From CAYNYF01 sp964401385 (lineage in GTDB: Bacteria; Planctomycetota; Phycisphaerae; SM23-33): 64,000 nucleotides of DNA. The notes beneath the pieces are model-generated. The model was not told where the DNA came from and did no database searches. It saw only the letters and a program-made list of their open reading frames with translations. Where the stretch lies: contig CAYNYF010000007.1 in NCBI GenBank assembly GCA_964401385.1, forward strand, positions 7,718 through 71,717, read 5' to 3'. A program made the position numbers and the translations under genes. This document shows, piece by piece, positions 45,764 to 54,232 of this stretch (positions within the stretch are counted from its first letter, which is position 1; each line of letters starts with the position of its first letter).

Positions 45764-45949
45764 ATGAAGTATCGCGTGCATTATTCCGTGGCAAACGAGC
45801 GCCGCACGGCCGAAGTTGAGGCCGGATCGCCCCACGAAGCCATCATCAAGTTTCGGCACACACGCAGCGACTACAACGATCGCCGGGGGCGACCTTCGCA
45901 AGTTCTCAGCGTCTCACCCGAGCCGAACCTGGAAGAACTCACGCGTTGA
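45764..45949 (+). CDS. Small hypothetical protein (61 aa)
   Basis: ATG 45764 follows GTGGAGA. The product reads MKYRVHYSVANERRTAEVEAG then SPHEAIIKFRHTRSDYNDRR, and ends EPNLEELTR. It has a ferredoxin-like or Sm-like alternation of strands and one helix (SPHEAIIKF), with no membrane span. It resembles short domains in which an externally facing beta strand is followed by an SPEEA-type helix start. No function recognised. The frame is open 37 codons farther upstream, but the promoter and ribosome site fit this start. Confidence 0.65.
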   Translation: MKYRVHYSVANERRTAEVEAGSPHEAIIKFRHTRSDYNDRRGRPSQVLSVSPEPNLEELTR

Positions 45950-45990
45950 GTCGCCGCCGCCCGCCGTCCGTTAACCCGCCAGAAAAAATT

Positions 45991-46113
45991 CCGCGCTAGG
46001 CTGGTCACAGGAATGTTTGCCCGCCCGCCTGGCGCCCGCCTGGCGCCCGCCTGCCTTCCGGAAGTGGGCAGGGAGGTGGGCAGGTCCATTGTTCGAACAT
46101 TGTTGCAGTCCGC
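45991..46113 (-). repeat. Dispersed repeat, copy 2 (uninterrupted)
   Basis: Shares both outer parts with 11261-11567. It holds three consecutive GCCCGCCTGGC-type units near 46021-46055, the CTGGTCACAGGAATGTTTGC block, and the palindrome-like TTGTTCGAACATTGTTGC at its other end. It abuts the stop codon (46114-46116) of the small membrane protein gene. Confidence 0.65.
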
Positions 46114-46338
46114 TCAGGGCGCGCCCACGATGCCACAGGTCACCAGGAAGGCCAGCCAACCCAGGAAGATGAGGGCAAGAACGACGTAGGCCCACAGCGG
46201 GCGGGACGCGCTGCGGTCCGGAATTCCACTTACCACGTCCACCGGCTCGGGCGCGCGCGTTTCCGGACGAGGGCCCTTCTGCCGGGCTTGGCCGGACCGG
46301 GCGCGACTGCCTGAAGCTTTCCTCGCTCCGCGGGCCAT
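46114..46338 (-). CDS. Small membrane protein (74 aa)
   Basis: Third gene of the metG operon, starting eight bases after the preceding stop. A basic, Arg/Ser/Gly-rich cytoplasmic part (ARKASGSRARSGQARQKG) is followed by one C-terminal membrane span, PLWAYVVLALIFLGWLAFLVTCGIV, ending GAP. Orientation is probably N-in. The function is unknown. A dispersed repeat begins directly after its stop codon. Confidence 0.65.
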   Translation of the reverse strand: MARGARKASGSRARSGQARQKGPRPETRAPEPVDVVSGIPDRSASRPLWAYVVLALIFLGWLAFLVTCGIVGAP

Positions 46339-46346
46339 CGGCGTTC

Positions 46347-46751
46347 CTATTCCTTGAGGATCTCCCCCGTCCCGAAGGCTTCGTCGAAGTCGAAGACGTC
46401 GCGGAAGTCTTCCAGGCTGTCCTCTTCGGTCTTGCCCATGAGTTCGTTCTCAACGAGCAGATACACCATGTTCCCGAAGTCCACGGTGGCGTGAATGCGC
46501 CACTTGGCCAGAACCGTCTTCGCCAGCAGTCCCCATCTTTCCATCGCCTCTTCGCGCAGGGCGTGGCAGAGCTGCTGGCCGGTAACGTGGCGAGGCCGGC
46601 CGGCCTTCCCGGCCTCGCCGTGAACCTCCTTCGCCGCCCGAGCCAGGCCCTCGTACAGGAAGGCGAACGCATCCAGCGGATACCGCCCATCCGCGCGAAC
46701 GACTTCGAGCAGCAGCTTCTCGGGAGGCTTCTTTCCGGATTTCTCAGTCAT
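46347..46751 (-). CDS. Minf_1886 family protein
   Basis: A 134-residue protein in ATGA overlap with metG. Characteristic stretches are DGRYPLDAFAFLYEGLARAAKEV, RHVTGQQLCHALREEAMERWG, AKTVLAKWRIHATVDFGNMVYLLVENELMGKTEEDSLEDFRDVFDFDEAF. I recognise this as the Minf_1886 family, widespread in Planctomycetes and Verrucomicrobia. It is soluble and mostly helical, and has no known activity. Coupling to metG suggests a housekeeping role. Confidence 0.82.
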   Translation of the reverse strand: MTEKSGKKPPEKLLLEVVRADGRYPLDAFAFLYEGLARAAKEVHGEAGKAGRPRHVTGQQLCHALREEAMERWGLLAKTVLAKWRIHATVDFGNMVYLLVENELMGKTEEDSLEDFRDVFDFDEAFGTGEILKE

Positions 46752-48346
46752 TGCTTTCTGGGGAACAGCACGTCCGCCTTGACAACGGGCGTGCCGGGCT
46801 CGAGCCGGCCGAACCTGGCTCGCTCAGACAAGGCCGCCGGATCGGCCGCCGTCAGGCCGAGCTGGGCCAATCCCTCGCCGGCCTTTTCCGGCATGAACGG
46901 CTCCAGGCAGCTCAGCACGATTCTGACCACCTCGGCGCAGGTGTAAAGGATCGTTCCCAGCCGGTCGCGCCGGGCGGGGTCCTTGGCCAGCCGGAACGGC
47001 TCGGTGGCGTCGATGTAACGGTTCGCCCCCGTGGCCAGCGCCAACACGGCCCGCAGGTACTCGCTGAACTGACAGCCCGCCATGGCCGCGGGACCGTCCT
47101 CTTGCAGCCGCTTCAGCGGGCCCGCGATGGACGCATTCTCGGCCTCGCCCGCAAGCTCGCGGGTCAAGCCTTCCGGCGAGCCCGGCAGGACTTTCTGCTG
47201 CGTTGGGGGGATTCGGCCCTCGAAGTACCGCCCGATCATGTTGACCGTTCGGCTCAGGAGGTTGCCGACGTCGTTGGCCAGCTCGGTGTTGTACCGGCCC
47301 TTCACGGCCTCGCGCGAGAAGTCCCCGTCCAGCCCGAACGGCACCTCCCGCAGCAGAAAGTACCGCAGCACGTCGCGCGAGTACTCCGCGCAGAGCTCGG
47401 CGATGACCTCGCGCGAGACGAAGTTGCCCAGGCTCTTGGACATCTTCTTGCCCTCGGCAGTCCACCAGCCGTGGGCGAAGACGGTTCGCGGCAGCGGCAG
47501 GTCCAGCGCCAGCAGCATGCAAGGCCAGTACACCGCGTGGAACCAGAGGATGTCCTTGCCGATCAGTTGCACGTCCGCCGGCCAATACTTCCAGCGGGCG
47601 CCGTCCTCGCCGTCGCCGACCGGCGGATGGCCCAGGGCGGTAATGTAATTGCTCAGGGCGTCGATCCAGACGTAGACGCGGTGATCCGCGTCGTTGGGCA
47701 TCTCGATGCCCCAGCTCAGCGTACAGCGGGAGATGCTCAAATCGCCCACGCCGGCGGCGATCTTGCTGACGACCTCGTTTAGCCGCGACTCCGGCCGGAT
47801 GAACTCCGGGTGGGCCTCGACGTGGCGCAGCAGCTTGTCGGTCCATTGGCTCAGGCGGAAGAAGTAGCTCGGCTCGGTATACCGCACCAGGGGCTTCCCG
47901 GAAATCGGCGATTTGTAATCGTTCTCGCGGGCGGCGGTCTCGGTGACGAACTCTTCCTGCCCCTGGTCGTACCAGCCCTCGTACTTGCCCAGGTAGATCT
48001 GCCCGCGCTTCTCCAGCATCTTGATGATTTTCTGGACGCGTTTCGTGTGTCGCGGCTCGGTGGTGCGGATGAAGTCGTCGTAGGCGATGTTGAGATCGCG
48101 CCAGAGGTTTCGGTAGTGCACGACGAACTCGTCGCAGTGCTGCTGCGGATCGACGCCCCGCTCAGCCGCGGCCGCGGCCACCTTCGAGGCGTTCTCGTCC
48201 GTGCCCGTGAGGAAGTGCACGTCGCGGCCCATGGCGCGGTGGTAGCGGGCCAGCACGTCGGCCGCGACGGTCGTGTAGGCGTGACCGATGTGCGGAGAGT
48301 CGTTCACGTAATAAATCGGCGTCGTGATGTAGAACTTCTCGGCCAT
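46748..48346 (-). CDS. metG: Methionyl-tRNA synthetase
   Basis: A 532-residue class-I aminoacyl-tRNA synthetase charging tRNA-Met. The HIGH motif is SPHIGHAYTT at residues 17-26 and KMSKS is GKKMSKSLGNF near 303. The inserted domain reads YEGWYDQGQEEFVTETAARENDY with no Cys pairs, so this is the type without a zinc knuckle. The anticodon-binding region follows (FRLAKDPARRDRLGTILYTCAEVVRI). There is no C-terminal tRNA-binding (EMAP/Trbp111) domain. It is the first gene of a three-gene minus-strand operon. Confidence 0.95.
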   Translation of the reverse strand: MAEKFYITTPIYYVNDSPHIGHAYTTVAADVLARYHRAMGRDVHFLTGTDENASKVAAAAAERGVDPQQHCDEFVVHYRNLWRDLNIAYDDFIRTTEPRHTKRVQKIIKMLEKRGQIYLGKYEGWYDQGQEEFVTETAARENDYKSPISGKPLVRYTEPSYFFRLSQWTDKLLRHVEAHPEFIRPESRLNEVVSKIAAGVGDLSISRCTLSWGIEMPNDADHRVYVWIDALSNYITALGHPPVGDGEDGARWKYWPADVQLIGKDILWFHAVYWPCMLLALDLPLPRTVFAHGWWTAEGKKMSKSLGNFVSREVIAELCAEYSRDVLRYFLLREVPFGLDGDFSREAVKGRYNTELANDVGNLLSRTVNMIGRYFEGRIPPTQQKVLPGSPEGLTRELAGEAENASIAGPLKRLQEDGPAAMAGCQFSEYLRAVLALATGANRYIDATEPFRLAKDPARRDRLGTILYTCAEVVRIVLSCLEPFMPEKAGEGLAQLGLTAADPAALSERARFGRLEPGTPVVKADVLFPRKQ

Positions 48347-48380
48347 GCTCTCGCCACCTCGCTGATACGATCCGCTTCAC

Positions 48381-48408
48381 AGCATCGCCGCCGGCGGGCA
48401 AATGTCAA
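48381..48408 (-). promoter_or_regulatory. Possible promoter of the metG operon
   Basis: A perfect TTGACA lies on the minus strand at 48403-48408; 16 bases on is GATGCT (48381-48386), a poor -10 box. The pair is 34 bases before the metG ATG. The remaining 210 bases upstream towards 48619 show no gene. Confidence 0.35.
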
Positions 48409-48619
48409 GACTCGGAGAAGCTCAGCCGCCCATCGGGCACGCTCAGCTTCGGCGCCGAGCGCCGAGGCCGGCGGCAGGGCGAGATTCCCCTGTGCAACCT
48501 ACGACGGAGAAGGCGGTCTTCGGGTCGCATACTCCCCACGGACCCGCCTGGGGCGAAAGGTCGAGGTGAAGAAGGTCGCGGCCGCCGGCAAGTCAGCGGC
48601 CCGCTCGGGCGGATTCTCC

Positions 48620-49939
48620 CTATGGCTGCGGTCCGGGCCCGGAGGGCTTGCTGCCGCCGGGTCTTTTCCTTCGTCTGCGGCGGCGCTTCTTGCCGGGGCT
48701 ATTGCCGGCCGACTGTGCCTGCGGCGGCTTGCCGGAGGGCGGCGTCGCCGGCTGCGAGGACGCCGAGGGCGCTTCACGGCGCTGGCCCCTGTTCTTTCGC
48801 GGGCGCCGGCGGCGACGACGCCCGGACGACTTGCCGGCGGAGGCGGGTTGCTCCGCGCTGCGCCCGCCTTCCGGCGGACCGGCCTCCTCGGGCGCATCCG
48901 GCTCGGCCGAACCGGAATCGCCCGTCGGCTCCCACTCCTCGACCGGCTGCGGCGGCTTCTTCGCCATCGCCGCGGCCGCGGCCCTGCGCTCAGCGAGCGT
49001 CGGCGGCCCGGTCGGCTCGGGAACGTCGCGCTCGACGATGTCCTCATTGGCGACGACGACCTGCGCCTGGTCCGGCAGCCCCAGGCGAACCAGTTGCGCG
49101 AGGATCTGCACCTCCAGGACCTTGCCCACCACGCCGTCGCCGGTGCGGATCCAGGTTTTCTTTTTCGGCAGCCTGGCCTGCAACTCCTCGTACGTTCGAT
49201 CTTCGTACCGAAGGCAGCACATCAGCCGGCCGCAACGACCGGAGATCTTGGCCGGGTCCAACGTCGCCTTCTGCGACTTGGCCATCCGCATCGAGACCGG
49301 TTTGAGCAGCTTGAGAAACTTCTGGCAGCAGCACTGTCGGCCGCAACGCTCGTAGTCGGCGAGCAGCCGGGCCTCGTCTCGCGCCCCCACCTGCCGCATC
49401 TCTATCCGCGTGTGGTAGCGCTCAGCCAGCTCCCGGACCAGCTCCCGGAAGTCCACGCGCTGCTCGGCCACGAAGTAGAAGACGATGCGCTCGCCGCCCA
49501 ACAGGTGCTCGACGAAGATCAGCTTCATCTCCAGGCGGAGCTGCCCGATCCGCTGGCGGCAGAAGGCGGCCTCTTCGCTGGCGGAGTGGTCAAGGTGCTG
49601 CTGATCGTTGAGGTCCTGGGCGGTGGCGACGCGCAGAATTCTTCCGCCGCGGCTGAGGGGATATTCCCGCCCGCTGGCCTGGAGGTACCTGCCGAGTGAT
49701 TCGTCGCTAATAGACCACGGCCCCGACTCGCCGCCCAGGTGAATCAGCACCTGAGCCAGTTCGGCCCCGCGCTCGCTTCGAACCACCACTCTCGAGCCCG
49801 TCGGCGGCGGATCCATCTCATGGCCGAATATTCCTATATGCCCCATCCGGCCGTACCGCGCCACGACGCACCGCCCCTCTCGATCGCCCTCTCCCAGTTC
49901 CACGGGAGACCCCAAAGATGACTCGGCTTGGTCCGACAT
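48620..49939 (-). CDS. PSP1 domain protein (YaaT/RicT-like) with basic disordered tail
   Basis: About 439 residues from ATG 49939, preceded by AGGGAAG. The PSP1 core is complete: FYFVAEQRVDFRELVRELAERYHTRIEMRQVG, then RCGRQCCCQKFLKLLKPVSMRMAKSQ and ISGRCGRLMCCLRYEDRTYEEL, with the cysteine cluster that in RicT-type proteins helps bind iron-sulfur. In Firmicutes the family acts in a complex that controls RNA maturation. Here a tail of about 130 residues is added, rich in Pro, Ser, Gly and with RRRRRRPRKNRGQ and KKRRRRRRKRP blocks, which suggests nucleic-acid contact. The tail's role is inference. Confidence 0.88.
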   Translation of the reverse strand: MSDQAESSLGSPVELGEGDREGRCVVARYGRMGHIGIFGHEMDPPPTGSRVVVRSERGAELAQVLIHLGGESGPWSISDESLGRYLQASGREYPLSRGGRILRVATAQDLNDQQHLDHSASEEAAFCRQRIGQLRLEMKLIFVEHLLGGERIVFYFVAEQRVDFRELVRELAERYHTRIEMRQVGARDEARLLADYERCGRQCCCQKFLKLLKPVSMRMAKSQKATLDPAKISGRCGRLMCCLRYEDRTYEELQARLPKKKTWIRTGDGVVGKVLEVQILAQLVRLGLPDQAQVVVANEDIVERDVPEPTGPPTLAERRAAAAAMAKKPPQPVEEWEPTGDSGSAEPDAPEEAGPPEGGRSAEQPASAGKSSGRRRRRRPRKNRGQRREAPSASSQPATPPSGKPPQAQSAGNSPGKKRRRRRRKRPGGSKPSGPGPQP

Positions 49940-49970
49940 CAAAAGCTTCCCTAAAATTCTTCCAAAGGTG

Positions 49971-50000
49971 ATTATATCACGCCCCGCCGAGACAACCCAA
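49971..50000 (-). promoter_or_regulatory. Extended -10 promoter of the PSP1 gene
   Basis: On the minus strand TATAAT (49971-49976) is preceded by TGA, an extended -10 element, with a weak TTGGGT 18 bases upstream (49995-50000). The transcript leader would be about 25 bases. Confidence 0.5.
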
Positions 50001-50128
50001 GCGGCTTCTGCCCCGCCGGCGGCCCCACCGGCGTCGGCCCGCGGCGAAAGTGCAATTACGAAAGAATCGCTCGCCGTCTGGCCGATAGCTCAATAGGATC
50101 ATCGGTCACGCAGACCAAAGGAGTGAGG

Positions 50129-50806
50129 ATGCCTCGCGTGTGGGTGGTGTATGTGGCTGCGCTTGCCCTATTGGCTCTCGCCGGCTGCCAGACCGGCGCC
50201 CGTGTGGTCGTTCCGGACTTGCCGTCCGATTCGATCTTCGTTGGCCGGCCCGCGCGGCCCGCGCCGAAGGTCAAGCTTACGAAGGCGCCCCCGCCGAGAG
50301 CCTCCGGGAGCGTGCCGCGCTCGTGGATTCCGGGCGTGTATGAGCGCCCGTGGCGATGGATCGTGATTCACCACAGCGCCAGCGACGCGGGCTCGGCCGA
50401 AATCTTCGACCGCTGGCACCGGGCGAGGGGATGGGATGAGCTGGGCTACCATTTCGTCATCACCAACGGACACGGGGGCAGGGACGGGCAGGTCGAGGTC
50501 GGCTCCCGATGGCGCAAGCAGAAGTGGGGCGCCCACTGCGGCGGAACCCCCCACAACGACTACAACAACTACGGCATCGGCGTCTGCCTGGTCGGGGACT
50601 TCAGCGAGAAACTGCCGTCCCAGGCCCAACTGCGGTCGCTGAAGAAGCTGGTGACTTTTCTGGCCCGGCGGTACGCGATCGATCCCCTGCACGTAATCGG
50701 TCACCGGGACGCCCCCAACGCCGCGACGGCGTGTCCGGGCGATGCCCTGCACCGCTACATCAGAACAGACCTTCGCCCGTCGCTGCGGCAAATGGCGAGC
50801 CGTTAA
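50129..50806 (+). CDS. N-acetylmuramoyl-L-alanine amidase lipoprotein (Amidase_2/PGRP-like)
   Basis: ATG 50129 lies five bases after AAAGGAG. A lipoprotein signal (VVYVAALALLALAGC) is followed by a ~150-residue T7-lysozyme/PGRP-type domain. Zinc ligands are visible: WIVIHHSASDAGSA (first His), LHVIGHRDAPNAATACPG (second His, and the Cys in CPG). The intermediate stretch YHFVITNGHGGRDGQVEVG and WGAHCGGTPHNDYNNYGIGVCLVGDF is typical. It cleaves the same bond as the amidase at 43469 but belongs to an unrelated fold, so the window encodes two amidases of different families, both exported as lipoproteins. Confidence 0.92.
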   Translation: MPRVWVVYVAALALLALAGCQTGARVVVPDLPSDSIFVGRPARPAPKVKLTKAPPPRASGSVPRSWIPGVYERPWRWIVIHHSASDAGSAEIFDRWHRARGWDELGYHFVITNGHGGRDGQVEVGSRWRKQKWGAHCGGTPHNDYNNYGIGVCLVGDFSEKLPSQAQLRSLKKLVTFLARRYAIDPLHVIGHRDAPNAATACPGDALHRYIRTDLRPSLRQMASR

Positions 50807-50897
50807 GGCCGATCCGCTCAAACCAACGCATGGAGCAAGCTGCAACTGGCCCGTTTCGCGATCGGTCGCGTGCTCGCCGAAGTGACGCCCTTACGGC

Positions 50898-52376
50898 CTA
50901 TTCGTATTCCTTCGGATTTACCCCCGGTCTTGATGACGGCTTGGTGGTGGGCCCGGCCACGGGCAGCCCGGTCGCCGGCAGCGACTCTGCCGAATCGCCA
51001 GTCTTCGGCGATTCCTGGACGTCCGGCTTGGTGGGCTTGGGCTTGACCGGCTTAACCACCTCAACCTTGGGGGCAGGCACGGTGGTCGGGGTTAGCACGA
51101 CGACCGAGATCGTCTCGGCCGTCGCGGCCGGCTGGGTGGTAACAGCCGGCTGGGTGGTAGCCGCCGGCCGGGTGGTGGCAGCGGGTCGAGTGGTGGCAGC
51201 GGGTCGGGTGGTGGGACCCGGCCGGGTCGTGGTGGGGCGCGGGTGAGGCGCGGGAGTCTTCAGCACGACGATCTGCTCGACCTCGACGACGTACAAGCCG
51301 CTGCCGGCATCGAGCTGCGGAGTGCCAACGACGCCGACGTACGACCCCTCGTATTTGTCAAGCTCCACCACGCCCGTGGTACACTGAAGGTAGGCGTGGA
51401 TCAGCGCCCTGTCAGGATCGCGCAGGACGTAGCGCTTGGGCCCGGTCGCCCCGCCGCGGAAAAGGCCGCTGGGGGCCAGCACGCCCTCCACCGCGTACAC
51501 CCTTCGCCGCCGGACCTTGGGGATTTCCGCCTGGATCTTTTCGCGTTCGGCCGCCCATTTCGCCCGCGTGGTCTCTGTCTCGCGGATAAGCTGCTCGACG
51601 ATCTTGGCATCGGCGGCCTGGGCAATCTCGTCCTGGAGATACTGCAACCGGGCCTTCACCCAGGGCATCAGCGGGCTGTCGGGGGAGACTTCGATCGCCT
51701 TGTACTTGTCCACCAGGGCCGCCAGATTCCTCTGGGCCGCGGGCTTCTCGAACTCTTTGTTCAGCTCCCGCTCGGCCGCCTGGAACTGCGCCCGCTCCTC
51801 GGCCAGCACGTCCATGACGGGGGCAGGCAGGACGACGGTCGTGGTCGGCGTGGTCGGCGGCGCTGCCGGCTGTGTGGGCATGGTGGTGAGCGACTCGGCC
51901 CCGGATGCCTTGACGTAGTCGGCGGCGATCCACAGGTGCACGCCCGCCAGCGGCACGATCTTGTAGAAATCGCCCAGCTCGCCCAGGATGGTGACCTTGT
52001 CTCCGACGTTGAGGCGTCCCTGAATTCTGTCGGTTCGAGCGGGCGTGACCGCGCTGCCGGCGCGGACGCGGACATGGGTACCGGTGACGGTGCCCTCGTT
52101 GCCGTCGCGCCGAACGTAGTCCTTGGAGATCAGGCTGAAGCAGATCCGCGGCGGACGCACCTCGACCCAGCCGTTCGCCTCGCCGACCACCCGCACCTTG
52201 GCGGGATACGACAGCTTCGCGCAGGCATAGTAGGCCTGCCCCGGACCGGAGCGGACGTAAACGTCCTTGCCGGCAACCACGCCCGTGTACGGGAACTTTG
52301 ACACTGCGATGGTCTGGGCCAAGAGCCCGGCGGCCACCAGGACCACCAATGTTCCAAAGACCGTTCTCGAGAACAT
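50898..52376 (-). CDS. Secreted SH3-domain protein with TTRPAA/TTQPA repeats
   Basis: From ATG 52376, preceded by GAAGGAG, about 492 residues with a signal peptide (FGTLVVLVAAGLLAQTIAV). Two bacterial SH3-like domains follow: KDVYVRSGPGQAYYACAKL to GWVEVRPP, and GTHVRVRAGSA to VHLWIAADYV. A Pro/Thr linker and a helical section (ERAQFQAAERELNKEFEKPAAQ to IQAEIPKVRRRR) come next, then a compact beta domain (YAVEGVLAPSGLF, YVLRDPDRALIHAYL, YVGVVGTPQL). The last 110 residues are a low-complexity TTRPAATTRPAA tail. The role is probably envelope- or cell-wall-linked; no enzyme motif seen. Confidence 0.8.
   Translation of the reverse strand: MFSRTVFGTLVVLVAAGLLAQTIAVSKFPYTGVVAGKDVYVRSGPGQAYYACAKLSYPAKVRVVGEANGWVEVRPPRICFSLISKDYVRRDGNEGTVTGTHVRVRAGSAVTPARTDRIQGRLNVGDKVTILGELGDFYKIVPLAGVHLWIAADYVKASGAESLTTMPTQPAAPPTTPTTTVVLPAPVMDVLAEERAQFQAAERELNKEFEKPAAQRNLAALVDKYKAIEVSPDSPLMPWVKARLQYLQDEIAQAADAKIVEQLIRETETTRAKWAAEREKIQAEIPKVRRRRVYAVEGVLAPSGLFRGGATGPKRYVLRDPDRALIHAYLQCTTGVVELDKYEGSYVGVVGTPQLDAGSGLYVVEVEQIVVLKTPAPHPRPTTTRPGPTTRPAATTRPAATTRPAATTQPAVTTQPAATAETISVVVLTPTTVPAPKVEVVKPVKPKPTKPDVQESPKTGDSAESLPATGLPVAGPTTKPSSRPGVNPKEYE
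51115..51245 (-). repeat. Minisatellite coding for TTRPAA/TTQPA units
   Basis: Tandem 18-base units in the SH3 protein gene encode TTRPAA three times, then TTQPAV and TTQPAA, preceded by RPTTTRPGP. Linkers of this composition are frequent in planctomycete exported proteins. Confidence 0.75.
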
Positions 52377-52505
52377 GATCAGCTCCTTCGTGCCAATCAA
52401 ACCGACTTCCACAGCCCTCCCTAGCACGCCTCCGGGGCCATGTCAACTCCGCTGCCGCCGGGCATTTGGCCGGCCGGACAGTTCGCCGGCTTCGGCGAAG
52501 CACGC

Positions 52506-52535
52506 TTGCCTGCCGCCGCCCACGCCGGATATAGT
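52506..52535 (+). promoter_or_regulatory. Promoter placing transcription start at the HIT gene start codon
   Basis: TTGCCT (52506-52511) and TATAGT (52530-52535) are 18 bases apart. Transcription would start near 52542, next to GTG 52543, again suggesting a leaderless message. Confidence 0.4.
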
Positions 52536-52542
52536 GATCTCC

Positions 52543-53091
52543 GTGGGTGAGCCCTCGCACAACGCAGAGAGAAAGATCAACATTCACGCCCCCTGGCGAA
52601 TCGAATACATCCGCACCCTCGACGATCGGCAGGACGGGTGCTTCCTCTGCCGCGCCCGCGACGAGACCGACCGGGAGGAGGACAACCTCCTGCTCTGGCG
52701 GACCGGCAAGTGCCTGGTGGTGATGAACAAATTCCCTTACACCGGCGGGCACCTGCTGATCGCCCCGTCCGAGCACGTCGGCTCCATGGACCACCTCGAC
52801 GGGGAGGTGATGCGGGAGTTGATGGAACTCACGCGCGACTGCCTGAAGCTGCTGAGCCGCACCATCCGCGCCGGGGGCTTCAACATCGGCATCAACATCG
52901 GGCGCTGTGCCGGGGCGGGGCTGCCGGATCACCTGCACCTGCACGTCGTGCCGCGATGGAGCGGCGACACGAACTTCATGGCCGTGCTCGGGGACGTGCG
53001 GATTATTCCTCAAAGCCTGAAAGACTTGCGCCGACAACTGCTCCGGGCCGGCCAGGAACTGAAACTGCCGAGCGCAGTGTATGGCCGATGA
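52543..53091 (+). CDS. HIT family nucleotide hydrolase/transferase
   Basis: About 182 residues from GTG 52543 (GTG 52534 is an alternative). An N-terminal CFLCRARDET zinc-like CxxC motif is followed by LLLWRTGKCLVVMNKFPYTGGHLLIAPSEHVG and the histidine triad DHLHLHVVPRW. The family includes Ap4A phosphorylases and adenylylsulfate or dinucleoside polyphosphate hydrolases; NIGINIGRCAGAGLPDHLHLH is the usual context. The exact substrate is not predictable. It overlaps the dGTPase start by 11 bases, so both nucleotide-cleaning enzymes are likely co-expressed. Confidence 0.9.
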   Translation: MGEPSHNAERKINIHAPWRIEYIRTLDDRQDGCFLCRARDETDREEDNLLLWRTGKCLVVMNKFPYTGGHLLIAPSEHVGSMDHLDGEVMRELMELTRDCLKLLSRTIRAGGFNIGINIGRCAGAGLPDHLHLHVVPRWSGDTNFMAVLGDVRIIPQSLKDLRRQLLRAGQELKLPSAVYGR

Positions 53092-54232
53092 GATTTCAAG
53101 AGACCCTCTCGCCGGTCAGGAAAGCCAACTGATCGGCTGCGCCCTGCGCGTGGCCGACAGCGGCGGCCGGAAGCACCCCGAGGCCGAGCACCCCTACCGA
53201 AGCTGCTACCAGCGCGACCGCGACCGGATCATACACTGCTCCGCCTTCCGCCGGCTGGACTACAAGACGCAGGTCTTCGTCCCGCACGAGGACGACCATC
53301 ACCGCACGCGGCTGACCCACACCCTGGAGGTCGCCCAGATCGGCCGGACCCTGGCGCGGGCGATCGGCGCCAACGAAGACGTGGCCGAGGCGGTCGCGCT
53401 GGCGCACGACCTGGGGCACCCGCCCTTCGGCCATGCCGGCGAGGCGGCCCTGGATAAGCTGATGGCCGATCACGGGCGCTTCGAGCACAACCTTCAGACG
53501 CTGCGGGTGGTGGACTACCTGGAGCGGCCCTACCCCGACTTTCACGGCCTGAACCTGACAAACGCCGTCCGCTGCTGCCTGGAGCGGCGCGGGAGGCGAC
53601 CGGACGGGCCGGCGGCCGCGGCCGCCGACAACGCCCCCCAGGCGCCGCTGGAGGGCCAATTGGTCGAGCTGGCCGACGACATTGCCTACACCTCGGCCGA
53701 CCTGTACGACGCCCTGGCGGCGGGGTGGATCGACCTCGACCAGCTCGGCGAGCTGCCGCTGTGGCGGCGGGCGTGGGAGATGGCGGCGGCGGCGATGCCG
53801 TCGGCCCACACGATCCACAAACGCATCCGGGCCTGCCGCAACGTCCTGGCCGTCGCCTGCGACGACGTGATCGACCAGACGCGCCGGCAGATCGGGGAGA
53901 TGCGGCTCGCCTCCCCGGCCGACGTGCAGTCGGCGGCTCGACGATGCGCCGCCTTCAGCCCCGAGCTGGCGCCGCAGGTCGACCAAATGGGGCGGTTCCT
54001 GCTGGAGAAAGTCTACCGCCACCCGGTCGCGCTGGGCCACGACGCCGAGGCGGGGCGGATCATCGCCGACCTGTTCGGGGCGTATCTGGCCTCGCCGTCA
54101 CTGCTGCCCGCCCGCTATCGCCGCCGGATCGACAGCGAAGGGCCCCACCGCGTCGCCTGCGACTACATCGCCGGCATGACCGACCGCTTTTGCCGAAAGG
54201 AACTTGCCCGCATAGCCGCGGACCGGCCATAG
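53081..54232 (+). CDS. dgt: Deoxyguanosinetriphosphate triphosphohydrolase-like protein (HD domain)
   Basis: A 383-residue HD-domain dNTPase that removes triphosphate from dGTP. Key parts are YRSCYQRDRDRIIHCSAFRRLDYKTQVF, HRTRLTHTLEVAQIGRTLARAI (first metal His), ALAHDLGHPPFGHAGE with the HD pair near residue 109, and ELADDIAYTSADLYDAL with the closing Asp. Length and order match the short dGTPase-like family. ATG 53081 lies inside the end of the HIT gene. The downstream two thirds of the gene are repeated directly after its stop codon (see duplication). Confidence 0.93.
   Translation: MADEISRDPLAGQESQLIGCALRVADSGGRKHPEAEHPYRSCYQRDRDRIIHCSAFRRLDYKTQVFVPHEDDHHRTRLTHTLEVAQIGRTLARAIGANEDVAEAVALAHDLGHPPFGHAGEAALDKLMADHGRFEHNLQTLRVVDYLERPYPDFHGLNLTNAVRCCLERRGRRPDGPAAAAADNAPQAPLEGQLVELADDIAYTSADLYDALAAGWIDLDQLGELPLWRRAWEMAAAAMPSAHTIHKRIRACRNVLAVACDDVIDQTRRQIGEMRLASPADVQSAARRCAAFSPELAPQVDQMGRFLLEKVYRHPVALGHDAEAGRIIADLFGAYLASPSLLPARYRRRIDSEGPHRVACDYIAGMTDRFCRKELARIAADRP

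Noticed and set aside
46085..46105. TTCGAACATT resembling a tRNA T-loop
   Set aside because: No matching acceptor, D or anticodon arms around it; it belongs to the dispersed repeat.
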